Assembly (NCBI GenBank): GCA_937125225.1
Contig: CAKZLE010000036.1
Location: 53,331 to 117,330, forward strand
Length of the DNA stretch: 64,000 nucleotides
Reading direction: 5' to 3'
From: an uncultured Spirochaetia bacterium
Lineage (GTDB): Bacteria; Spirochaetota; Spirochaetia; CAKZLE01
Shown here piece after piece: positions 52,416-60,265 of this stretch. Below the pieces are notes generated by a model. The model was not told where the DNA came from. It saw only the letters and a program-made list of their open reading frames with translations, and made no database searches. Numbering within the stretch: the first letter of the stretch is position 1; each line of letters begins with the position of its first letter. Position numbers and translations under genes: made by a program.

Positions 52416-53542
52416 AAGATGATCGAGAGAAACGAAGATTGAAAGCCGCTGTCATAGGTTTAGGGATCGGTATGGCACATGTAGCCGGTTATCTGAAGAG
52501 TGAGGATGTTGAGTTATATGCAGTCTGTGATCTGATTCCTCAGAGGCTTTCTTGTGTGGGTGGGACTTTCGAGAGTGGCTCGATGCTGTGTCTAAGGCCT
52601 CTCTTCTCACCTGATGTCCTTGGTAAGCGATGGGAAGAGATAGGAGTGAAGGTAAGTAGATCGTATGAGGAAATCCTCAACGATCCTGAAGTTGATATCA
52701 TCAGTATCTGTACTCCTGATTATCTGCACCATGAGCATCTGAGATCAGCTATGAGACATAAGAAGCATATCATGTTGGAAAAACCAGTCTCAATCAATCT
52801 CGAAGATACCGAATCCCTCAAAGAGGAGATAGCCGATTATGAGAGGCAGATCTGTATAGGATATGAGTTTCGGGTGAATCCGGTCATCAAGAGGTTGAAG
52901 GAATATGTTGATAGAGGAGAGCTTGGGGTTTTACAAGCGTTCTCCCTCTACCACTTCAGAACACCCTTCAGAAGAGATAAATGGAATCAATGGATTCAGA
53001 AGAGAGAGTTCTCCGGAGGTCTTGTGATAGAGGAGACCTGTCACTGGTTCGATCTCGCACGGTATATCACAGGCAAGGAGATAGATAGTGTTCATTGTGT
53101 TACTGCATCGGGGGTGCATGATGACTTCGATTTTGAAGATATCGCCTATATTCAAGGAACCTATGAGGGAAGAGGGATCTTTCAGATCTCCCATGCCCTT
53201 ACCGGGTTTGATTTCAGCCTCCAGATCACCATTCATGGCAGTAAAGGGACACTCTGGGCTGGGTTGAAGGAGCAATCATACTCCTCCTTAGATAATGGAG
53301 CCACCGATTATTACGGCATAGTGTCAAAGGGGGTTCCGGGAGGGCTCCCGACTGATGCGATCATAGAGACCTTTGGGGAAGAGGCTGCAGAGCCTTGGAA
53401 TATACAGGAGATGGTGGTTGAATTCTGCCATGATGTGGTTGAAGGGACTCCAGTCAGAGCCTCCTATGACGATGGAATCGACTCCTTGAGAATAGCTGTC
53501 GCTGCCTTAAGATCAGCTGATGTCCTAGGCGAATCTTCCTGA
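52412..53542 (+). CDS. Gfo/Idh/MocA-family NAD(P)-dependent sugar oxidoreductase or NAD-dependent glycosidase
   Basis: The 376-residue protein has the N-terminal Rossmann fold (AAVIGLGIGMAHVAGYL), the family EKP motif in HIMLEKPVSIN, and the C-terminal domain motif GGLVIEETCHWFDLARY with the usual active-site His. Most members oxidise sugars or polyols; GH109 and GH188 members use a transient oxidation to hydrolyse glycosides, and GH188 includes NAD-dependent sulfoquinovosidases. In this locus either a sulfosugar dehydrogenase or a second sulfoquinovosidase is plausible. It ends the NagB-like operon. Confidence 0.78.
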   Translation: MKDDREKRRLKAAVIGLGIGMAHVAGYLKSEDVELYAVCDLIPQRLSCVGGTFESGSMLCLRPLFSPDVLGKRWEEIGVKVSRSYEEILNDPEVDIISICTPDYLHHEHLRSAMRHKKHIMLEKPVSINLEDTESLKEEIADYERQICIGYEFRVNPVIKRLKEYVDRGELGVLQAFSLYHFRTPFRRDKWNQWIQKREFSGGLVIEETCHWFDLARYITGKEIDSVHCVTASGVHDDFDFEDIAYIQGTYEGRGIFQISHALTGFDFSLQITIHGSKGTLWAGLKEQSYSSLDNGATDYYGIVSKGVPGGLPTDAIIETFGEEAAEPWNIQEMVVEFCHDVVEGTPVRASYDDGIDSLRIAVAALRSADVLGESS

Positions 53543-53582
53543 AGAAAAAGAGTATTCTATAGGTTTTCACCGGCATTTGAGA

Positions 53583-53627
53583 TTGACAGATAGCATCTTC
53601 CATGATTTACTTACTTAGTGTAACTAA
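53583..53627 (+). promoter_or_regulatory. Promoter and palindromic operator of the isomerase/sulfoquinovosidase operon
   Basis: A consensus TTGACA (53583-53588) is followed after 17 bases by TTTACT (53606-53611). TTACTTA-GTG-TAACTAA (53611-53627) overlaps the predicted start; its arms pair at six of seven positions and match the perfect palindrome at 45502 in layout and distance to the start codon. Confidence 0.6.
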
Positions 53628-53651
53628 TAAAAAAACAGGGGTGGTAAATCC

Positions 53652-54968
53652 ATGAAAGCTAATGTCAGATTAGGTGTTGTATGTCTTGCTCGAAAGACCT
53701 TCGATTTTGAGGCTGCAAGAGGATTATATAAAGAGATTCTTACATCGATAAAGAGTGTAGAATCAATAGAAGTCTGTGCTGTGGAAGAGCTTGTCATCGA
53801 GGTCGATGAGGCTCGAGCTGCTGCGAGATATCTTGCAGGACAGCAGATCGATGGTCTCGTAGTCATTAGTGGGACCTTCCATCTTGGACACCTTGTCTTG
53901 GAACTCGATAAAGTCCTCCATTCCCCACTTCTGTTGTGGGGCTTACCGGAATTGCCCTATAATGGTGGAAAGATTCGTCTTAACTCTGTATGTGGAGTGA
54001 ACCTCAATGCATCGAATCTCTATAAGAGTGGGATCAAGACCTATACAGTGAATATTGGACCGACTATCGATGAAGATTGGGTTGATGCCATCCGTGTCGA
54101 TGCTGCCTTCAAACAGACCTCCCTTGGAGTCCTCGGGTATAGAGCTAAGGGTTTCTTCAACCTTGGGGTCTATGATCTGAATGTGTATGAGCAGATGGGG
54201 ATTCTCATCAACCATTTTGAACTTACGCAAGTCTGGAATTTCGAGATCGCTGATGCGGTGATCGATGAACGAGAAGAACAGGTCAGGAAGATCTTTGATG
54301 TCACAGAACTCAATGAGTATCAGATCAGACGAGTAGCTGAGCTGACAGCGAAGCTCAATGGTTTCATGGATGCTGAGGGGATCACAGCAATGGCGATCAG
54401 ATGCTGGCCAGAGTTCGCATCGGAGTTCGGTATCTCTCCTTGTGCTGCCATGTCTATCCTTCAGAGTGAAGGGAGGATCCTAGCCTGTGAGGGCGATATA
54501 GAGGGAGCTCTCTCAATGATAGCACATCAAGCTGTTGGAGCTGAGACACCATACCTATTCGACTTCTCTCAAGTAGATTTTGAAGAGAACTCAGCACTTC
54601 TCTGGCATTGTGGTGTAGCCCCCTGTAATCTTTGGGATGGTAAATGTACAAGATCACTTTCAACCTACTTTGCAGGAGGAAAGGGAGTCACAGCAGATTT
54701 CGTCTTGAAAGATGGGAATGTATCAGTCTTGAGATTGGACTCAGCTGGTACTGATTACCGGATGTTCCTGACACAGGGTACCGTCATCCCGATGGAGAAA
54801 GAGTTGAGAGGAACCTATATGAAGACAAGATTCACGGAACATGTGAAAGATGTCCTCCAGAAAGTAGTCGATAATGGGATCGCACACCATGCATCAGTGG
54901 TCTATGGTGATTATGTTCGACCCTTTAGGATCCTTGCTAAGATCAAAGGCTGGGAGGTCATTGAATAG
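53652..54968 (+). CDS. L-fucose/L-arabinose isomerase-like protein, probable sulfoquinovose isomerase
   Basis: The 438-residue protein has the fucose/arabinose isomerase architecture: an N-terminal Rossmann-like domain (ending near GLVVISGTFHLGHLVLELD), a second alpha/beta domain, and a C-terminal beta domain with DFSQVDFEENSALLWHCGVAP and the metal-site-like Glu/His residues. In Firmicutes a relative (SftI/SqwI) converts sulfoquinovose to 6-deoxy-6-sulfofructose. Its gene is directly followed here by a sulfoquinovosidase and DUF4867, the same set as those clusters. It lies 1 base before the glycosidase gene. Isomerase fold is fairly sure; substrate inferred from context. Confidence 0.78.
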   Translation: MKANVRLGVVCLARKTFDFEAARGLYKEILTSIKSVESIEVCAVEELVIEVDEARAAARYLAGQQIDGLVVISGTFHLGHLVLELDKVLHSPLLLWGLPELPYNGGKIRLNSVCGVNLNASNLYKSGIKTYTVNIGPTIDEDWVDAIRVDAAFKQTSLGVLGYRAKGFFNLGVYDLNVYEQMGILINHFELTQVWNFEIADAVIDEREEQVRKIFDVTELNEYQIRRVAELTAKLNGFMDAEGITAMAIRCWPEFASEFGISPCAAMSILQSEGRILACEGDIEGALSMIAHQAVGAETPYLFDFSQVDFEENSALLWHCGVAPCNLWDGKCTRSLSTYFAGGKGVTADFVLKDGNVSVLRLDSAGTDYRMFLTQGTVIPMEKELRGTYMKTRFTEHVKDVLQKVVDNGIAHHASVVYGDYVRPFRILAKIKGWEVIE

Positions 54969-56972
54969 ATGAAAATCGTAGAGATCGATGGTGGTTTTAG
55001 TCTCACGTTAGCAGGAAGGGAGATTCTCCGACATACAGATTCCTCCCCCTGTTTCCAATTGGGGAATGGGGTACCTGATGTAGAATCTCACTCAGGTGTA
55101 TTCAAGGTACGTGAGAAACATCTTATCAAGGCGATGATGCCTACCGCATCTCTGATCAAGACTACAGATAAGCATGTAGAGTTCATCTTCGAGAACATGA
55201 TGAAAGTCATCATCGAAGAGGATGCCTCAGGTGCTCTTATCAAAGTGACCAGCGAACTGTTGGATTCACGGTATAACCGGTACTGGATAAGTCTTTTAGC
55301 TGAAGATGATGAGGGTGTTTATGGGGGAGGAGAACTCTTCGATAGGCAGAACCTCAGAGGTTCTGATGAACCCCTATGGATCTCAGAACCTGGAGTAGGG
55401 AGAAGGTTGGATCTTTTTACCTTGAGTGTAGCTGCCAAGACCCACCACTGGCCAAAATGGTATAACTCTAACTTCGTACAACCGGCCTGGATCACCTCCT
55501 CTGGACTCTATTTCTTCGCAGAGACAAGTGCCTTCGGACATCTTGATTTCACAAAACAGGATAAACATACGTTCAATAGCTGGCAAGTCCCTAAGACAAT
55601 CTATATAGGGGTGACCGATTCTATGAAGTCTGCCCTCTCTGGATTGTCTGATCTATTAGGAAGACAACCAAAACTTCCTGAATGGACCTATGATGGTATG
55701 TGGGTCGGTATGCAGGGTGGAAAGGCTGTTGCACAGGAAAAGATAAAGAAGGCACTTGATCACGATTTCAAACTCGGAGCGATCTGGTGTCAGGATTGGG
55801 AAGGGATCAGGATGACCTCTTTCGGGAAACAACTCAGATGGTGTTGGGACTATGATAGAGACTTATATCCCGATCTTCCTGAATTCATCAAAGAGATTAA
55901 GAAACAGGGTGTACGCTACTTAGCCTATACCAATACCTTCCTCACTCCTGGAAGTGATATGTATGATGAAGCAGATAGAAAAGGATACCTGGTGAAGAGA
56001 GAGGATGGTGAGAACTATCCGGTATATGTACCCTTCGACCCGGGGATGCTTGTCGACTTCACGAATCCAGAGGCCTGCCAATGGCTCAAAGAGGTCCTGA
56101 AGAAGAATCTGATAGAGCAGGGTATCTCCGGGTGGATGGCTGACTTTGGAGAATATATTCCGACAGATGGGGTACTCCATTCAGGAGAGAGTCCTCTTAC
56201 CTATCACAATAGATATCCTGAAGATTGGGCTCGAATCAATCATGAAGCGGTCAAAGAGGCGGGCATGGAGGATGAGGTCATCTTCTTCATGCGCTCAACT
56301 TCATCAGGTGCTATCAAATACATGTCCTCCTTCTGGACTGGAGACCAGTTAGTCGACTGGAGCAGAGAGGATGGATTCCCCTCTGCGATCAATGCCTCCT
56401 TGATGATGGGGGTGGCTGGTGTCGGCTATGTTCATTCAGATATTGGGGGATATACGACCCTCGGGTATAAGAAACGAACTAAAGAACTTCTGATCAGATG
56501 GGCAGAATATGCTGCTTTCACACAGATCATGAGATCCCATGAGGGCAATAGACCACAGAGCAATGTTCAGTTCGATAGTGATGATCAGATCCTAGATATC
56601 GTAGGAAAGATGACACGGGTCTATGCAGCATTGAAGCCCTATCATATAGCATTGAATGAAGAGTATCAGAAGACTGGTATCCCTCCGATGAGAATGACTC
56701 AAATGCACTATCCAAAAGAGCGTAAGGCTCTTGAGCAGTGGCCCTACCAGTATCTCTATGGAGAAGACCTTCTTGTTGCACCAGTTATCACAAAGCACAG
56801 GAAGACTTGGGCGATACGGTTACCAAGTGATGATTGGGTTCACCTGTGGAATGGAAAAGAGTATGAGGGTGGGACCACTGTAACGGTACCCGCTCCTTGG
56901 GGTGAACCTCCAGTATTCTATAAGAAGGGAAGTACCTTCAAGAAGGTATTCGAGGGTTTGAGAAGATGTTAG
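54969..56972 (+). CDS. GH31 sulfoquinovosidase (YihQ-like)
   Basis: The 667-residue protein matches E. coli YihQ through the catalytic barrel with a constant offset of 13. The nucleophile is D392 (GWMADFGEY; D405 in YihQ) and the acid/base is D459 (WTGDQLVDW; D472). Sulfonate-binding residues Q249, Q275, W291 and Y495 correspond to Q262, Q288, W304 and Y508. The key Arg301 is Gln288 here, with an Arg two residues later (R290). It would release sulfoquinovose from sulfolipid headgroups such as sulfoquinovosyl glycerol. No signal peptide is seen, so it acts in the cytoplasm. The next gene overlaps the end by 7 bases. Confidence 0.88.
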   Translation: MKIVEIDGGFSLTLAGREILRHTDSSPCFQLGNGVPDVESHSGVFKVREKHLIKAMMPTASLIKTTDKHVEFIFENMMKVIIEEDASGALIKVTSELLDSRYNRYWISLLAEDDEGVYGGGELFDRQNLRGSDEPLWISEPGVGRRLDLFTLSVAAKTHHWPKWYNSNFVQPAWITSSGLYFFAETSAFGHLDFTKQDKHTFNSWQVPKTIYIGVTDSMKSALSGLSDLLGRQPKLPEWTYDGMWVGMQGGKAVAQEKIKKALDHDFKLGAIWCQDWEGIRMTSFGKQLRWCWDYDRDLYPDLPEFIKEIKKQGVRYLAYTNTFLTPGSDMYDEADRKGYLVKREDGENYPVYVPFDPGMLVDFTNPEACQWLKEVLKKNLIEQGISGWMADFGEYIPTDGVLHSGESPLTYHNRYPEDWARINHEAVKEAGMEDEVIFFMRSTSSGAIKYMSSFWTGDQLVDWSREDGFPSAINASLMMGVAGVGYVHSDIGGYTTLGYKKRTKELLIRWAEYAAFTQIMRSHEGNRPQSNVQFDSDDQILDIVGKMTRVYAALKPYHIALNEEYQKTGIPPMRMTQMHYPKERKALEQWPYQYLYGEDLLVAPVITKHRKTWAIRLPSDDWVHLWNGKEYEGGTTVTVPAPWGEPPVFYKKGSTFKKVFEGLRRC

Positions 56973-57616
56973 AACAGCTAAGAGAAAAGAATCCCGGAGT
57001 GAAGATATATAGCTTAGAGGATCCAAAGTTCAATGAATATGGAAAGGTCTATCCAGATATCCCGGTAGAAGATCTGTTCTCTTTAGCACAGGGAATGTAT
57101 GAGATACCTGATGGGACGATGTATGAAGCATCTAATCCCATACTGGAAAAGATCACCTCGGTAGAGAGTATCAGAAGGGAGATCTTCGGAGAGTTCCCTA
57201 TTCAGGTCGGATGCTGTTATGGCTATAACACAGCTCTCAATGGGATGGAATATCACAGGTCCAGTGAGGTTATGGGAGCAGTCACTGATATGGTGCTGAT
57301 GCTTGGACAACTACAGGATGTTGATAGTGAACTTGGTTGGGATTCTACTCTGACTGAATACTTCTATGTTCCAAAAGGAACCTTATTGGAGATCTATGGG
57401 ACTACATTACATCTTGCTCCCTGCAGGGTGGATGAGAATCAGTTCAAGGCACTAATCATCTTGCCTGCTGGAACCAACACACCTCTTGAGAAGGGTCCGG
57501 AAGGTAAGCTATGGATGAAGAACAAGTGGTTGCTTGCTCATAAGGATGGACCGGCTGCAAAACGTGGCGCCTTTGTTGGAGTCTATGGACAGAATTGTCA
57601 TGTAGAGACATTCTAG
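56966..57616 (+). CDS. DUF4867-family cupin-like protein of sulfoquinovose clusters
   Basis: The 216-residue protein begins MLEQLREKNPGVKIYSLEDPKFNEYG-like (residues 1-26) and matches DUF4867 as I recall it, an uncharacterised family that accompanies sulfoquinovose isomerase and transaldolase genes in Firmicutes (SftX). QVGCCYGYNTALNGMEYHRS and LTEYFYVPKGTLLEIY suggest a beta-barrel with His/Glu metal ligands. A mutarotase or second isomerase role would be sensible for an enzyme that always travels with a sugar isomerase, but no function is established. It overlaps the glycosidase gene and ends before a terminator. Confidence 0.75.
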   Translation: MLEQLREKNPGVKIYSLEDPKFNEYGKVYPDIPVEDLFSLAQGMYEIPDGTMYEASNPILEKITSVESIRREIFGEFPIQVGCCYGYNTALNGMEYHRSSEVMGAVTDMVLMLGQLQDVDSELGWDSTLTEYFYVPKGTLLEIYGTTLHLAPCRVDENQFKALIILPAGTNTPLEKGPEGKLWMKNKWLLAHKDGPAAKRGAFVGVYGQNCHVETF

Positions 57617-57630
57617 ATAGCTATTAATAA

Positions 57631-57658
57631 AAAAAGCACCTCGATTGAGGTGCTTTTT
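57631..57658. terminator. Bidirectional terminator between the sulfoquinovosidase operon and the cupin gene
   Basis: A perfect 12-base stem (AAAAAGCACCTC with GAGGTGCTTTTT) around GATT. The plus strand ends in five Ts, and the minus strand reads through seven Ts. Confidence 0.92.
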
Positions 57659-57665
57659 ACTTGAA

Positions 57666-57986
57666 TCATGGGCTAGGCATCTTGATGACAAGAGTTCTAG
57701 CAATAGAATCACTACTGACATTGGTCAGTGCATGCGGGATATTGGCAGGACTCTCGATCATCTGATTTGCTGTGAAGACCTTCTCCTCTTCTCCCACAAG
57801 GATCTTGATAGAACCTTCCAATACGAAGAATACTACATTAACGGGAGTCTTGTGCGCCGCAAGGTGACCTTCCGGTTTCAGGGTAATATGTACGATAGTC
57901 CCCTCTTCCTTAACATAGATCTTTTCGGGATTCACCGCTTTTACCAGTTCTGTAGGATCAGAAATATCTATTGTCTTGTATTCCAT
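57666..57986 (-). CDS. Small single-domain cupin
   Basis: From ATG 57986 (AGGAG 7 bases upstream) the protein has 106 residues. Two cupin motifs can be seen: HITLKPEGHLAAHKTPVNVVFFVLEG and ESPANIPHAL. His residues are positioned for a metal site. Its promoter region carries a TTACT-type palindrome resembling those of the sulfoquinovose operons, and it shares their terminator. It may therefore belong to the same regulon. The substrate is unknown; small cupins often bind sugars or act as sensors. Confidence 0.8.
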   Translation of the reverse strand: MEYKTIDISDPTELVKAVNPEKIYVKEEGTIVHITLKPEGHLAAHKTPVNVVFFVLEGSIKILVGEEEKVFTANQMIESPANIPHALTNVSSDSIARTLVIKMPSP

Positions 57987-58010
57987 AACAGTTCTCCTCT
58001 TTCTCATTTA

Positions 58011-58027
58011 TTACTATAACTAAGTAT
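58011..58027 (-). promoter_or_regulatory. Palindrome-like element upstream of the cupin gene
   Basis: On the minus strand ATACTTA-GTT-ATAGTAA lies 25 bases before the cupin start codon. Twelve of 17 bases agree with the element before the isomerase gene at 53611. It is weaker than the other two, so membership in the same regulon is tentative. Confidence 0.35.
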
Positions 58028-58065
58028 AAGTGAGAACGAGAAGGAAATCTGTGACCTGTGTTACA

Positions 58066-58905
58066 CTATTGTCTTTTAAAGAGTTCTATCCTGTTCTGAA
58101 GGATCTTGATCCTTCTCATCTTGTAAAGGGTACCGACTGCAGCCTTGAACTGTTTCTTACTCATATTGAGCTCATGTCTGATAGCGTCAGCTGAACTCTT
58201 ATCATGAAGATAGAGTTCTCCTCCATTCCGCTCAAGGGCCTTCAATATGATCTGCTGGTTCTCTGTGACAGCTGATCTGAATCCTATGGGCTTCAGGGTA
58301 CAGTCGATCTTTCCATCCTCCCGTATGAGTTTCACATATCCTTTGATATGGTCTCCTCTCTTGAGGGAGTTGAGGATATCACTATTGAAGACGATACCTC
58401 TATGGAGATCGTTGATAATCACGTTCACTCCAAGTTTTGAGATACCAATGACAAGTAAAGAGACTTCAGAACCTCTTTCAAGCCCTTTTGGTTCATAGGA
58501 GATATGATCTTCTACATAGGTAGTTCCCAGGATACCGGTCTCCTCAAAATCCAATATGAGTTTGACCAGAGCATATTCACCAATCTCGTATTCACGTTTA
58601 AGGTTCTTGGAAGGGACAAAGAGATCTTTCTGTATTCCCCAGTCTAAGAACATACCGAAGGAGGTCACGTCCCGTACGGTGAGGATAGCAAAATCATCAA
58701 GTAGAGCCAGTGGCCTTTTGACTGTAGCCTTAAGACTCTCTTTCTGGTCATTATAAACAAAGACCGTTACCTTCTCTCCTTTTTTCAATGGAGAGGTAAG
58801 ACCTCTTTTTGGCAGCAGGACTTCACGATTACCACCATCAAGTAGGTATCCTATTGAATTCGAGGCGGTGATCGTCAGTTCATTCATCTTTCCTATCTGC
58901 AACAT
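58066..58905 (-). CDS. cvfB: CvfB-like S1 RNA-binding protein
   Basis: The 279-residue protein has tandem S1-type domains and a C-terminal winged helix. LPKRGLTSPLKKGEKVTVFVYND is the first S1 region, DVTSFGMFLDWGIQKDLFVP the second, and IGISKLGVNVIINDLHRGIVF the third. DKSSADAIRHELNMSKKQFKAAVGTLYKMRRIKI is the winged helix. This is the CvfB/YitL architecture, RNA-binding regulators of virulence or expression in Firmicutes. AAGGAG precedes the ATG. Monocistronic and divergent from the Crp/Fnr gene. Confidence 0.88.
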   Translation of the reverse strand: MLQIGKMNELTITASNSIGYLLDGGNREVLLPKRGLTSPLKKGEKVTVFVYNDQKESLKATVKRPLALLDDFAILTVRDVTSFGMFLDWGIQKDLFVPSKNLKREYEIGEYALVKLILDFEETGILGTTYVEDHISYEPKGLERGSEVSLLVIGISKLGVNVIINDLHRGIVFNSDILNSLKRGDHIKGYVKLIREDGKIDCTLKPIGFRSAVTENQQIILKALERNGGELYLHDKSSADAIRHELNMSKKQFKAAVGTLYKMRRIKILQNRIELFKRQ

Positions 58906-59042
58906 AATGACTCCTTATGATACCTGTTATCGTTCTCAGGTCAGAATTGCATTATAGAGGGGTGTCGAACTCAATGCAATAACTACAACTGAATACTAAA
59001 GTGAAATCTCGTGGTATGATTGATGAATCAAGTGAGGAACCT

Positions 59043-59711
59043 ATGAAGAAGTTTAAGAACCTTTTGAGAAACCATCCCGTCTTCTCTGATCTTCCAGATC
59101 ATCTTATTGAGATGATCATCGAGAAAGGGCATATACTCAAGCGGGAAAACAAGGAGGTTCTTTATTCCCCTCATGATCTATGTGAGAGTATGACGCTGAT
59201 CATCGAAGGGAGACTACGAATCGAGAAGATCCTTCCCAATGGGAAGGAGATTACTGTAAATACGTTGAAGGAGGGGACTCTCATATCTGAAGCATGTGCC
59301 TTTCTCGGTGGGAATTATCCTGCATGGGTCGTGGCATCAGGAGCCGTGACGGTATTACAGATACCTTTTCGCACTATTGAAGAGCTTTCATCAGAGAGGA
59401 AATTCTCTATGAATCTGATCACTGCTCTCTCAAAGAAATTATTGACGTTACAAAGCAAACTTGATCTGCTTTCAGTGAATTCAGCAGAACAGAGAGTAGC
59501 GTTATATATGATGAATCTTATCGGACCTCAATACCAGAGAAGCTTCAGACTCACTCAGTCCAAGACTGCTATTGCCAAAGAGATTGGTATCAGTAGAGAG
59601 ACAGTATCTAGAGTATTCTCCTCTCTGATCGAGCAGGGGATCATCACAGAGGTCTCAAAGGGTGAGTATCAGATCGTAGATAATGACAAATTCTCTCATA
59701 TTCTTACATAA
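59043..59711 (+). CDS. Crp/Fnr-family transcriptional regulator
   Basis: From ATG 59043 (GAGG 5 bases upstream) the protein has 222 residues. A cyclic-nucleotide-binding-like barrel (about 15-130, MTLIIEGRLRIEKILPNGKEI) is followed by a dimer helix and an HTH (SKTAIAKEIGISRETVSRVFSSLIEQGII). The Fnr-type N-terminal cysteine cluster is absent, so it is not an oxygen-sensing Fnr; cAMP, heme or another ligand is possible. It lies 74 bases before the split permease genes and may control them. Confidence 0.92.
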   Translation: MKKFKNLLRNHPVFSDLPDHLIEMIIEKGHILKRENKEVLYSPHDLCESMTLIIEGRLRIEKILPNGKEITVNTLKEGTLISEACAFLGGNYPAWVVASGAVTVLQIPFRTIEELSSERKFSMNLITALSKKLLTLQSKLDLLSVNSAEQRVALYMMNLIGPQYQRSFRLTQSKTAIAKEIGISRETVSRVFSSLIEQGIITEVSKGEYQIVDNDKFSHILT

Positions 59712-59785
59712 GTGTGACACTCATCACAGTACATAGGTGAATACCTCAGATACTATCAGGTAGCATCGATATGTATGGAGGTTCT

Positions 59786-60265
59786 ATGATTCAATCGATC
59801 ATTCTCTATGGCTCTGTTCTCATACTTTTGGGAATATCCTGGAAAAAAGATAAACATAAGACGAAGAAGAGTCTTGGCATGGGCAAGCAGATGGCTAAGG
59901 GTACGCTTCCTGAGATCATCGGGATCATGGCGATCATCGCATGGGTTCTTGCTATCATCCCTGAAGAGATGATCAAGAATGTACTCGGTGGGGACAGTGA
60001 ATTCTTGAGTACCATATATGGTGCTCTGATCGGGACGGTAACGATCATTCCTGCTTTCATCGCTTTCCCTCTAGCAAAACAACTTCTTGCTCAAGGAGCA
60101 TTTCTTGTTGCGATTGCATCTTTCATCACCACCCTCACTATGGTAGGTTTTGCTACGATCCCATTAGAAAAGAAACAGTTCGGGATGAAGTTCACTATAC
60201 TGAGGAATCTCTATAGCTTCTTAGCAGCGATCGTTATCGCAGTTCTCATGGGGGTGATACTATGA
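59786..60265 (+). CDS. Half-size permease of the DUF318/ArsP-type family (N-terminal half)
   Basis: From ATG 59786 (GGAGGT 5 bases upstream; an ATG at 59771 opens the same frame) the protein has 159 residues and four hydrophobic segments. GTLPEIIGIMAIIAWVLAIIPEE and IYGALIGTVTIIPAFIAFPLAKQLLAQGA match the first half of DUF318 permeases (ArsP/YraQ group), whose full-length members have eight to ten segments. The next gene overlaps by 4 bases and supplies the second half, so the two should form a heterodimer. Confidence 0.75.
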   Translation: MIQSIILYGSVLILLGISWKKDKHKTKKSLGMGKQMAKGTLPEIIGIMAIIAWVLAIIPEEMIKNVLGGDSEFLSTIYGALIGTVTIIPAFIAFPLAKQLLAQGAFLVAIASFITTLTMVGFATIPLEKKQFGMKFTILRNLYSFLAAIVIAVLMGVIL

